This document shows positions 1-5,482 of a DNA stretch of 5,558 nucleotides, in pieces. The DNA is from an uncultured Oscillospiraceae bacterium (GTDB lineage: Bacteria; Bacillota; Clostridia; Oscillospirales; Oscillospiraceae), in contig CAKTKT010000077.1 of NCBI GenBank assembly GCA_934572325.1, positions 1 to 5,558 on the forward strand, written 5' to 3'. The translations under genes and the position numbers were made by a program. The notes below the pieces were generated by a model. That model worked only from the letters and a program-made list of their open reading frames with translations, did not search any database and was not told where the DNA came from. Position 1 is the first letter of the stretch; the number at the start of each line of letters is the position of its first letter.

Positions 1-14
1 AACAACTTGCCCAT
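1..14 (-). CDS. Probable 5' end of a leftward gene (partial)
   Basis: A leftward ATG (14 to 12) is preceded by GGAGG (25 to 21) with a 6-nt spacer, a near-ideal Shine-Dalgarno arrangement. Only the first four codons and part of a fifth are inside the window (Met-Gly-Lys-Leu), so nothing can be said about the product. The gene would be divergent from the bofA-like gene. The same GGTCTCATGGG context occurs near the right end of the window, where the equivalent ATG runs into a stop after four codons. The similarity may therefore reflect a shared non-coding element and not coding sequence. Confidence 0.5.
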
Positions 15-77
15 GAGACCCCTCCGCTGGCTGTCTCCCGCTGAGATTACTGTACAATATGTTTGACAAACCTACAG
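10..77 (-). repeat. Left copy of the outward-facing shared motif block
   Basis: Read leftward, CTGTAGG (77 to 71), ACATATTG (62 to 55) and GGTCTCATGGG (20 to 10) match the block near the right end of the window in order and closely in spacing. An odd palindrome GTTTG-A-CAAAC (61-71) overlaps it. The last block contains the proposed start codon of the partial leftward gene, so this may be a promoter and leader shared by two outward-reading units. Confidence 0.5.
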
Positions 78-102
78 GAGCGCGGGATATGATGCGGCAA
101 AG

Positions 103-143
103 CGCGGCAAAAGCGGGCTGTGCCTACACACAGCCCGCCCGCG
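103..143. terminator. Strong GC-rich hairpin, terminator- or attenuator-like
   Basis: GCGGGCTGTG (113-122) pairs perfectly with CACAGCCCGC (129-138) around a 6-nt loop. A lower helix CGCGG (103-107) with CCGCG (139-143) extends it, leaving CAAAA as a 5' bulge. On the plus strand a T-rich run (151-160) follows 7 nt after the stem. On the minus strand TTTT (112 to 109) directly follows the inner stem. It could end a short rightward transcript, or act in the leader of the leftward gene at 1-14. No gene inside the window clearly ends here. Confidence 0.55.
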
Positions 144-181
144 GCAGATATTTTCTTTTTACGGGAAAACTCTCTTACCGC

Positions 182-228
182 TTGACAATTTCCCGTTTTG
201 GTTGTATCCATTATATATAGTCTATAAT
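182..228 (+). promoter_or_regulatory. Candidate promoter region for the bofA-like gene
   Basis: A perfect TATAAT lies at 223-228. The best nearby -35 candidates are TTGTAT (202-207, 15-nt spacer) and, for a weaker -10 TATCCA (205-210), a perfect TTGACA (182-187, 17-nt spacer). The spacing is not ideal for either pair, so the exact promoter is uncertain. BofA genes are normally switched on in the mother cell by sigma-E, but I found no convincing sigma-E promoter here. A TATAAT also reads on the opposite strand (215 to 210), so transcription could leave in both directions. Confidence 0.35.
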
Positions 229-263
229 ATGGGTACGCACAACGGCTGAATATCTCTCTCGCC

Positions 264-326
264 GCGCGGTGAAATCATCCGTTGCTATTATCTGCGGCGC
301 GGCGGGAAATAATCTGCTATTTTCTG
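264..326 (+). repeat. Diverged tandem duplication upstream of bofA
   Basis: Two adjacent imperfect copies share the ordered blocks GCGCGG (264, 297), GAAAT (271, 306) and TGCTATT-x-TCTG (283-294, 315-326). The offset is 32-35 nt, about three helical turns. The second copy ends a few bases before the ribosome binding site. The copies may be a duplicated operator or simple slippage debris. Confidence 0.5.
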
Positions 327-347
327 GGCATAGAAAGGAACTCATCC

Positions 348-608
348 ATGGATCTTACGACGATCATTGAGATCGCGGCGCTCATCGTCGCGGCATATCT
401 TTTTTTGAAGCTGCTGTCCGCGCCGCTGAAGCTGGCAATAAAGCTGATGCTGCACGCCGCGCTCGGTTTTCTTCTGCTGCTCGCGGAGGAGATAATCGCC
501 GGATTTTTCGATTTCTCGCTGGGTATAAATCTTGTCAACTGCCTTGTCGCCGGCATACTCGGTATTCCGGGGGTAATTATACTGGTGCTGATAAAATTAT
601 TCTTGTAA
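348..608 (+). CDS. bofA: Pro-sigma-K processing inhibitor BofA family protein
   Basis: This is a small integral membrane protein of 86 residues, close to the 87 residues of Bacillus subtilis BofA. Residues 3-26 form a hydrophobic N-terminal segment, 38-52 a second one containing Glu47-Glu48, and 62-86 a C-terminal segment with the family-typical Gly-Ile-Pro-Gly-Val at 72-76 followed by a Leu/Ile-rich Lys-Leu-Phe-Leu end. In B. subtilis, BofA holds the SpoIVFB membrane protease inactive in the outer forespore membrane, delaying release of sigma-K until the forespore signals. The start at 348 is chosen because AAAGGAA (334-340) sits 7 nt upstream; an in-frame ATG at 282 has no good ribosome site and would add a non-conserved extension. 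The usual neighbour recR is not in view. It stands alone, convergent with the ECF operon. The family call is confident, but a conserved role is inferred because sigma-K control varies among Clostridia. Confidence 0.88.
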   Translation: MDLTTIIEIAALIVAAYLFLKLLSAPLKLAIKLMLHAALGFLLLLAEEIIAGFFDFSLGINLVNCLVAGILGIPGVIILVLIKLFL

Positions 609-648
609 ACAAAATTATGTAATCTATTTTATGTTTATAATATTATGT

Positions 649-683
649 AAACATCCTGCCCCGTTTGAGACAGGATGTTTTTT
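649..683. terminator. Intrinsic terminator between convergent transcripts
   Basis: AAACATCCTG (649-658) and CAGGATGTTT (671-680) form a perfect 10-bp stem around a 12-nt loop. On the plus strand it ends in TTTTTT (678-683), followed by CGTTTT, so it is a good terminator for the bofA-like gene. On the minus strand, which ends the acyltransferase operon, the stem is followed by TTTACATAATATT, a weaker T-rich tail. It probably serves both directions. Confidence 0.85.
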
Positions 684-688
684 CGTTT

Positions 689-1720
689 TCACTTTCCGAA
701 GAGGTAGTGCAGCTTGGTCTTGTTGAACAGCGTGACGATGGGAACGACGGCGAGCGTGCCGAGGGCAAAGTAGAGGATATTCCGCAGAGAGCCGCCGAGC
801 GGAAGGCGTTCGACGACGAACAGCCCCGTGTACAGCCCCACATGGCTGAAGCACATGAACGTCATGGAGTTTTCGCCGATGTACTTGAGCACGCGGCGCA
901 CGGGCGCGAACACGCGCGGCTTTTCAAACCAGCGGAAGAAGTACACCCACAAAAGCATCGTGGTGCAGGTGTTGAGGTGCGTGAACGGGATATTGCTCCA
1001 CACGCCGTTGCGCAGGTTGGGGATGAAATTGCTGATGATGCAGATATAATTGACCACGCTGACCGTGAGGAATACCGCGAAGCGGAGAATGTCGGAGTCT
1101 ATGTGCGCCACGGCGCTGTCAACCGCGGCAATGATCGTGCGCCCGTGGTAGCCGAGGTATATGTAGATGAGCACGCCGAACGCGCAGTCGAGCGCCATGG
1201 GAAGGCGCACGGTGAACACCGAGGTCCAGATATTGCCGACAAATGTGACGGCGAGGACGACGGCGAGCTTCAGCGGCTCGCTTTTTATATACTTGACGAT
1301 GAGCGCGAATATCATCGTCGCGCTGAACATCATGGGGAGAAAATATACGGACGGCTCTATCGGGAAAGCGCTTGTCGGCATGAACAGCACGGAGCGCAGC
1401 GGCTCGACAATATCCCTGTCGGAATTCCTGAACGCCAGCAGCCACAGCAGGTAATACCCAAGCCCGAAGAGATAATACGGAAGTATCATCGTGCGCAGCT
1501 TTTTGTGCAGCGTGTCGCGCAGATCCTTCTTCGAGTTATAAAAGTAGCCCGCCATAAAAATGAACGGATGGACGCAGATGGCGGAGACATACTGCAAAAA
1601 AGCGAGGCTGATGCTTGAATGAAAATAGTTGACAAACAGCAGGCACATTCCGCGCATCGTGTCCAGATGGTCTATTCTTTTCCTTTTCACCGGCATGACC
1701 GGCGCAGTGTTTTCCGGCAT
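689..1720 (-). CDS. Acyltransferase family 3 membrane protein (NolL/OafA-like)
   Basis: This is a 343-residue polytopic membrane protein of the acyltransferase-3 superfamily, which transfers acetyl or other acyl groups to sugars, lipids, peptides or small molecules. Near the N-terminus is an Asp-His-Leu-Asp-x-x-Arg-Gly segment, with Arg23 and His34 forming the family's R-X10-H motif in the first membrane helix. It is followed by His51-Pro and Phe-Met-Ala-Gly-Tyr-Phe (55-60), a Phe-Leu-Pro-Met-Met-Phe segment near 127-132, and a late Gly-Glu-Asn-Ser ... Phe-Ser-His stretch (282-293). About ten hydrophobic helices span the whole length, as is usual. It resembles the fucose 4-O-acetylase (NolL) subgroup more than large OafA enzymes with an SGNH domain, which is absent. 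The ATG at 1720 is preferred because GAGG lies 6 nt upstream; the ATG at 1732 would overlap the methyltransferase stop as ATGA but has no properly spaced site. It is the last gene of the operon. The acceptor is unknown. Confidence 0.85.
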   Translation of the reverse strand: MPENTAPVMPVKRKRIDHLDTMRGMCLLFVNYFHSSISLAFLQYVSAICVHPFIFMAGYFYNSKKDLRDTLHKKLRTMILPYYLFGLGYYLLWLLAFRNSDRDIVEPLRSVLFMPTSAFPIEPSVYFLPMMFSATMIFALIVKYIKSEPLKLAVVLAVTFVGNIWTSVFTVRLPMALDCAFGVLIYIYLGYHGRTIIAAVDSAVAHIDSDILRFAVFLTVSVVNYICIISNFIPNLRNGVWSNIPFTHLNTCTTMLLWVYFFRWFEKPRVFAPVRRVLKYIGENSMTFMCFSHVGLYTGLFVVERLPLGGSLRNILYFALGTLAVVPIVTLFNKTKLHYLFGK

Positions 1721-1728
1721 GGTCAACC

Positions 1729-2316
1729 TCATTCCTTTACGCCCGCGACCTGATACATCTCATCGTCGGAGATTTTCACGCTCACGCGCAGAGAGCGCGA
1801 GAATATGTCCGCAAGCGCATCCTCGCTCATAAGCCCGACGGAGACGCGGCTCGCCTCGCCGGAATGATGCCCGTCTATGGCGCGGCGGCTCATGCCGTGG
1901 GCAACGGTGAGCGTGCCGCCGGACGCGAGCAGCGACACAAGGCGCGCGATGAGCCGCTCCGGCTGCGGAAAGTGCGGGAAGGCGTTGTATACGACGATGC
2001 AGTCATACCCGCCGGGGAGCGCCGTCTCCTCCGCGTCGCCGCAGATGAAGCGCACATTGCCCTGTCCGCCGAACTTACCCTCGGCTATCCTTATCATCTC
2101 GGGTGAAATGTCGATGCCCGTGACCGAGGCGACGCCTCGCGCGAGGTAATCCGGCACCAAAACGCCCGTGCCGCACGCAACGTCGAGCACGTTTACGCCC
2201 GCGCGCACGTTGGCATTATCCAGTATGCGCGCTATCCTCGCGTCGGAGCGTATCATTTCGGCGTCCCAGTCGGCGGCGTGGCGGTCAAAAAACTCTTTAA
2301 CTGCGTTTTTATCCAT
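1729..2316 (-). CDS. Class I SAM-dependent methyltransferase
   Basis: This is a soluble 195-residue enzyme expected to transfer a methyl group from S-adenosylmethionine. The Rossmann-fold SAM site is clear: motif I Val-Leu-Asp45-Val-Ala-Cys-Gly-Thr-Gly51, the acidic residue after strand 2 at Asp69 (Gly-Ile-Asp-Ile-Ser-Pro), Gly-Asp94-Ala-Glu, and a motif IV-like Tyr-Asn-Ala-Phe-Pro-His-Phe at 110-116. It best fits the Methyltransf_11/25 type that acts on small molecules; the substrate cannot be read from the sequence. Residues 140-155 carry a His-rich, charged loop (His140, His150, His151) that might contribute to the acceptor site or bind a metal, which is speculative. The start at 2316 is supported by AAAGGAG followed by 7 nt. 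An upstream in-frame start at 2442 would lie inside the S-component gene and adds Ser/Arg-rich shadow sequence. It overlaps the S-component gene by 8 nt, implying translational coupling and perhaps action on the same compound. Confidence 0.9.
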   Translation of the reverse strand: MDKNAVKEFFDRHAADWDAEMIRSDARIARILDNANVRAGVNVLDVACGTGVLVPDYLARGVASVTGIDISPEMIRIAEGKFGGQGNVRFICGDAEETALPGGYDCIVVYNAFPHFPQPERLIARLVSLLASGGTLTVAHGMSRRAIDGHHSGEASRVSVGLMSEDALADIFSRSLRVSVKISDDEMYQVAGVKE

Positions 2317-2872
2317 TTTCCTGCTCCTTTGCGGGAGAAAGCTTATAGTAGCGCTGTGGGATGAGACGGGCGCGCTGAAGCGCATACACGATGCTCGGCA
2401 CGAGCACGAGCTGGATGATGACGCCCGGAAGCGCCGTGACAAAATACCCCGTCGCCCACGCGGCGAGCGTCACAGCCCCCGGCGCGAATATGAGCGCCCT
2501 TGCCGCGCCTCCGGCGATGCGCCCGATGAGCATTGCGGCGAGCATACTGATATAGAGGTCGGCAAAGACCTTCTCTGTGCGAAGCCGCGCCATCAGAAGT
2601 CCGGACACGCCGCCGTAGCACACGCACTCCGCCAGCATCACGGGCAGCACCGCAATGGGCGGCATGCCGGTGATGAGCGCGGAGAGCAGAGGTCCTGCAA
2701 GGGCGCACAGCACACCGTAGCCCCCGCCGCAGACGAGCCCGCACAGCAGCACGGGGATATGCATGGGGCTGTACACCGTGCCGCCGTTCGGGATGGCATG
2801 GAACGCCATCGGCAGCACCACGCACAGCGCGATGCACACCGCGGCGAGTATAGAGCGTTTCACCTTCGACAT
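2309..2872 (-). CDS. ECF transporter S-component, substrate unknown
   Basis: This 187-residue membrane protein is the substrate-capturing subunit of an energy-coupling factor importer. It has about six hydrophobic segments (near 8-24, 37-54, 57-68, 73-96, 105-130 and 134-167), the usual S-component size and topology. The first helix carries Ala11-x-x-x-Ala15, the small-residue pattern with which S-components dock on EcfT. Recognisable family stretches are Ile-Pro-Asn-Gly-Gly (27-31), Ser-Pro-Met-His-Ile-Pro-Val-Leu-Leu (35-43), Thr-Gly-Met-Pro-Pro (68-72) and Gly-Arg-Ile-Ala-Gly-Gly (117-122). These fit the ECF_trnsprt (PF12822)-like families. I do not see a signature that fixes biotin, riboflavin, thiamine, folate or pantothenate. 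The ATG at 2872 is chosen because GAGGAG lies 8 nt upstream; a GTG at 2878 is too close to that site. It follows ecfT by 22 nt and overlaps the methyltransferase. Confidence 0.85.
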   Translation of the reverse strand: MSKVKRSILAAVCIALCVVLPMAFHAIPNGGTVYSPMHIPVLLCGLVCGGGYGVLCALAGPLLSALITGMPPIAVLPVMLAECVCYGGVSGLLMARLRTEKVFADLYISMLAAMLIGRIAGGAARALIFAPGAVTLAAWATGYFVTALPGVIIQLVLVPSIVYALQRARLIPQRYYKLSPAKEQENG

Positions 2873-2894
2873 GGGCACAACTCCTCGTAAAGTA

Positions 2895-3686
2895 TCAGAG
2901 CACGACTATCTCCAGCGCGCACAGCGCCGCGCACACGAGCAGCGCCGAGGCGTCCGCCGCGCTGAGCTTCTCGCGCTTTTTCGCCGTGCGCACGGCGTCG
3001 GTGCGGTAGCCGCGCGCCTCCATGGCGAGCGACAGCTCGTCCGCGCGCTTGAACGCGGCGAGGAAGATAGGGATGACGAGCGGCATGACCGCCTTCGCCT
3101 TTTCAAAATAACTGCGGCTGTCAAAGCGCGCACCGCGCGCGGTCTGCGCCTTGCGTATCATGTCCGTCTCCTCAAATATCGTGGGGATGAACTGGATGGC
3201 GACGGAGATTATCATGGCAATCTGCTCCGTCGGGATGCGCACGATGCGCAGCGGGGATAAAAGCCGCTCCATGCCGTCCGTCAGGCGCAGCGGCGCGGTC
3301 GTTGTGGTGAGGATATTGCTCAAAACGAGGATGAGCACCACGCGCAGGACGATGCTCGCCCCTTGGATAAGCCCCTCAAGCGAGGGCTTGAAGATCCACC
3401 AGCTCACCCACGCATCGTCCGGACCGTAAAAGCAGGTGTTCATGAGGAAGATGAGCACGAAAAACCACGCCAGCCGCCGCACGGACGCGAGCGCCGTCGC
3501 CGCGCTGATCTGCGCAAGGTAGACGATGGCGGCGGTCGCCGTTATCGCGGCGAGGTAGCCGGGGACGGTGTCGGTGGCGACTGTCGCCGCAATAAGCAGG
3601 ATGAGGCACACGAGCTTCACCGTGGCGCTGATGGAGTGTATCACGGAATAACCGGGCTGATACATGCCCGTCGGGAGGCGCATCAT
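2895..3686 (-). CDS. ecfT: ECF transporter transmembrane coupling protein EcfT
   Basis: This 263-residue membrane protein is the scaffold that transmits ATPase movement to the S-component. Hydrophobic helices lie near residues 22-40, 44-64, 71-88, 105-127, 153-171 and 199-214, with a last one at 244-263. Both coupling-helix Ala-Arg-Gly motifs are present: Thr-Ala-Arg-Gly-Ala-Arg (182-187) and Glu-Ala-Arg-Gly-Tyr-Arg (223-228). These bind the grooves of the two ATPases and are diagnostic for EcfT (CbiQ family). The start is taken as the ATG at 3686, with GGAGG 8 nt upstream; the GTG at 3701 would overlap that ribosome site. The ATG overlaps the ecfA2 stop as ATGA, a classic coupling junction. 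It sits between its partner ATPases and the S-component gene, so the transporter is complete here. Confidence 0.95.
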   Translation of the reverse strand: MMRLPTGMYQPGYSVIHSISATVKLVCLILLIAATVATDTVPGYLAAITATAAIVYLAQISAATALASVRRLAWFFVLIFLMNTCFYGPDDAWVSWWIFKPSLEGLIQGASIVLRVVLILVLSNILTTTTAPLRLTDGMERLLSPLRIVRIPTEQIAMIISVAIQFIPTIFEETDMIRKAQTARGARFDSRSYFEKAKAVMPLVIPIFLAAFKRADELSLAMEARGYRTDAVRTAKKREKLSAADASALLVCAALCALEIVVL

Positions 3687-4540
3687 CGGCTCTTCCTCCA
3701 CATGATTATTTTCAGCCGGTCTATAAACTCGTCATAGCGTGTGATGTTGCCCGGCATATCCACGCCGCGCTCGCGCAGCATCTGCGAGGCGCGGCGCACC
3801 TGCGGCACACCGACGCCGCTGCGCAGAAGATCGTAGTAATCCGAAAAAATGTCGCGGGCGCTGCCGTCGCGGATAAGCTCCCCGTTTTTCAGCACGATGA
3901 TGCGCCGCGCGTGCTCCGCCAGCGCGTCGGCGTTGTGGGAGATCATGATTATCGTCGTTCCGGCGGCGTTGAGCGCATCGACCATGTCGAGAAACTCCTG
4001 CCGCCCGAGCGGGTCAAGCCCCGCGATGGGCTCATCGAGGATCAGCACGCCCGGCTTCGAGGCGAGCACTCCGGCAATGGCGATGCGGCGCTTCTCCCCG
4101 CCGGAAAAGCCGAGCGGGGATTTGTCGCGCACGGCGTCATAGTCAAAGCCCACCGTCTCCAGCGCCGCCTTGACCGCCGCGGCGGTCTCCTCCTTCGTCA
4201 GCCCCAGATGCCGCAGGGCGAAGCCCACATCCCGCTCCACCGTCGTCTCAAAAAGCTGATACTCGGGGTATTGGAACACAAGCCCCACCTTGCGGTGCAG
4301 CACGTCGCGGTCGTACTTTTTGGCGTTTATATCCTCGCCGTCGAGAAGTATCCGCCCCTCGGCGGGCTTTATAAGTCCTGCGATGAGCTGTATGAGCGTG
4401 GACTTGCCGGAGCCTGTCGCGCCCATGACGCCGATAAATTCCCCGTCCGCCACGTCGAGCGTCACGCCGCGCAGCGCCCGCACGGCAAGCGACGTGCCGG
4501 GAGCATAGGTATATGAAACGTTGTCCAGCTTTATCGGCAT
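3683..4540 (-). CDS. ecfA2: ECF transporter ATPase EcfA2
   Basis: This 285-residue cytoplasmic ATPase is one of the two non-identical nucleotide-binding subunits of the ECF module. The ABC motifs are intact: Walker A Gly40-Ala-Thr-Gly-Ser-Gly-Lys46-Ser-Thr, Q-loop Gln90 within Val-Phe-Gln-Tyr-Pro-Glu-Tyr-Gln, signature Phe-Ser-Gly-Gly-Glu-Lys-Arg-Arg (145-152), Walker B Leu-Ile-Leu-Asp169-Glu170, D-loop Ala-Gly-Leu-Asp-Pro (173-177) and switch His202. The Tyr-Pro-Glu-Tyr-Gln-Leu-Phe-Glu stretch and the Ala-Gly-Leu-Asp D-loop separate EcfA2 from EcfA1. The C-terminal tail (about 230-285) is the extra helical region typical of CbiO/EcfA proteins. The Walker B follow-on reads Glu-Pro-Ile-Ala where Glu-Pro-Thr-Ala is usual, a mild change. 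It begins inside the ecfA1 stop region (10-nt overlap), with GGTGG about 8 nt upstream of its ATG. Confidence 0.95.
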   Translation of the reverse strand: MPIKLDNVSYTYAPGTSLAVRALRGVTLDVADGEFIGVMGATGSGKSTLIQLIAGLIKPAEGRILLDGEDINAKKYDRDVLHRKVGLVFQYPEYQLFETTVERDVGFALRHLGLTKEETAAAVKAALETVGFDYDAVRDKSPLGFSGGEKRRIAIAGVLASKPGVLILDEPIAGLDPLGRQEFLDMVDALNAAGTTIIMISHNADALAEHARRIIVLKNGELIRDGSARDIFSDYYDLLRSGVGVPQVRRASQMLRERGVDMPGNITRYDEFIDRLKIIMWRKSR

Positions 4541-5355
4541 ACTTCGTCCACCAATTCTTCAAGGGTAAGCGGGCATATATCCAGCTTCACGCCGGCATTG
4601 AGCAGGTCATAATACGCACGCACCGCCAGCGGCGGGGTCAGCCCTGTGCGCCGCATGAGCTCAAGGTCGGTGAGCATTTCGCGCGGCGTGCCCTCGGCGA
4701 GCTTCCGCCCGTCATGGACGAGCACCACACGGTCGGCGAACACCGCCTCTTCTATATAGTGCGAGATCATCACGATGGTTTTCCCGCTTTCGTGCAGGCG
4801 GCGCACGGTGTCCAGCACCTCCTGCCGCCCCTGCGGGTCGAGCATCGCCGTCACCTCGTCGAGCACCATGATGTCCGGATCCGCCGCGAGCACGCCGGCG
4901 ATGGCGACGCGCTGCTTCTGTCCGCCGGAGAGAAGCTGGGGCGAGCGGCGCTCGTACCCCGCCATATCGACCTCGGCGAGCGCCGCCTTCACGCGCGCGG
5001 GTATATCCTCCTCCGGCGTGCCGAAGTTGCGCGGGGCAAAGGCGACGTCCTCCTCCACGAACGAGGAGACGAACTGGTTGTCCGGATTCTGAAACACCAT
5101 GCCGCAGCTTTTGCGTATCTGCCAGACGCGGTTCGCGTCGCGCGCGTCGTTGCCCGCGACGGTCAGCTCCCCGCCCTGCATGGGCAAAAGCGCGTTGAAA
5201 TGGCGCGCGAGCGTCGTCTTGCCGCAGCCGTTATGACCAAGCACCGCGACAAGCTCGCCGCGCTCCACGGTGAGGGAGATGCCGTCGAGAGAGCGCTGCT
5301 CGCTGCCCTCGAAATCGTAGGAGTATACAAGCTCCTTCGCGTTTATCATCTCCAC
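4531..5355 (-). CDS. ecfA1: ECF transporter ATPase EcfA1
   Basis: This 274-residue ABC-type ATPase pairs with EcfA2 to power the importer. Motifs in order are Walker A Gly40-His-Asn-Gly-Cys-Gly-Lys46-Thr, Q-loop Gln89 in Val-Phe-Gln-Asn-Pro-Asp-Asn-Gln, Val-Glu-Glu-Asp-Val-Ala-Phe (100-106), signature Leu-Ser-Gly-Gly-Gln-Lys-Gln-Arg (142-149), Walker B Met-Val-Leu-Asp166-Glu167, D-loop Met-Leu-Asp-Pro (171-174) and switch His199. The Asn-Pro-Asp-Asn-Gln and Met-Leu-Asp-Pro features identify the EcfA1 type. The residue after the catalytic Glu is Val168, where EcfA1 commonly has Ala. The start is a GTG at 5355, with an AGAGG-like site about 8 nt upstream; an in-frame ATG at 5349 would shorten the protein by two residues and is too close to its own GGAG. 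It is the first gene of the operon, about 60 nt behind a good promoter, too short a leader for most riboswitches. Confidence 0.95.
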   Translation of the reverse strand: MEMINAKELVYSYDFEGSEQRSLDGISLTVERGELVAVLGHNGCGKTTLARHFNALLPMQGGELTVAGNDARDANRVWQIRKSCGMVFQNPDNQFVSSFVEEDVAFAPRNFGTPEEDIPARVKAALAEVDMAGYERRSPQLLSGGQKQRVAIAGVLAADPDIMVLDEVTAMLDPQGRQEVLDTVRRLHESGKTIVMISHYIEEAVFADRVVLVHDGRKLAEGTPREMLTDLELMRRTGLTPPLAVRAYYDLLNAGVKLDICPLTLEELVDEVCR

Positions 5356-5424
5356 TCGCTCACCCTCTCCCGCTCCGGTTTTGCGCCAGCCGCATAATAC
5401 GGCACAGTAATGTATTATTTGAGA

Positions 5425-5453
5425 ATTATATACCTTTTTCGCGCTGCGGGCAA
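5425..5453 (-). promoter_or_regulatory. Sigma-A-type promoter of the ECF operon
   Basis: Read leftward, TTGCCC (5453 to 5448) and a perfect TATAAT (5430 to 5425) are separated by exactly 17 nt, which is optimal. Transcription should start near 5418, leaving a leader of about 60 nt before the GTG of ecfA1. I see no riboswitch-like structure in that leader. Confidence 0.75.
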
Positions 5454-5473
5454 CCCCCCGCCGGGGATTTTTT
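5454..5473 (+). terminator. Short GC stem with T-tract, weak terminator candidate
   Basis: CCCC (5454-5457) can pair with GGGG (5463-5466), followed by A and six T residues (5468-5473). The stem is only 4 bp and no rightward gene ends before it. It directly abuts the -35 box of the leftward ECF promoter, so it may matter more as local structure than as a terminator. Confidence 0.25.
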
Positions 5474-5482
5474 GAACAGGGG

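Noticed and set aside
665..1618. Long rightward open frame of 317 codons
   Set aside because: It lies antisense across the acyltransferase gene, is rich in Arg, Glu, His and Asp, has no recognisable fold or ribosome site, and mirrors the GC-rich third positions of the real gene.
2317..2442. N-terminal extension of the methyltransferase
   Set aside because: It would lie within the S-component gene and encodes a Ser/Arg/Cys-rich segment; the ATG at 2316 has a properly spaced AAAGGAG.
2168..2890. Rightward open frame of 240 codons
   Set aside because: It spans two real leftward genes (methyltransferase and S-component), with low-complexity His/Arg-rich sequence.
4513..5397. Rightward open frame of 294 codons
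   Set aside because: It is antisense to ecfA1 and has His/Arg/Val-rich composition typical of a shadow; the opposite strand has all ABC ATPase motifs.
5356..5424. Riboswitch upstream of the ECF operon
   Set aside because: Vitamin-type riboswitches are common before such operons, but the leader from the predicted start near 5418 is only about 60 nt and I see no paired structure or known conserved core.
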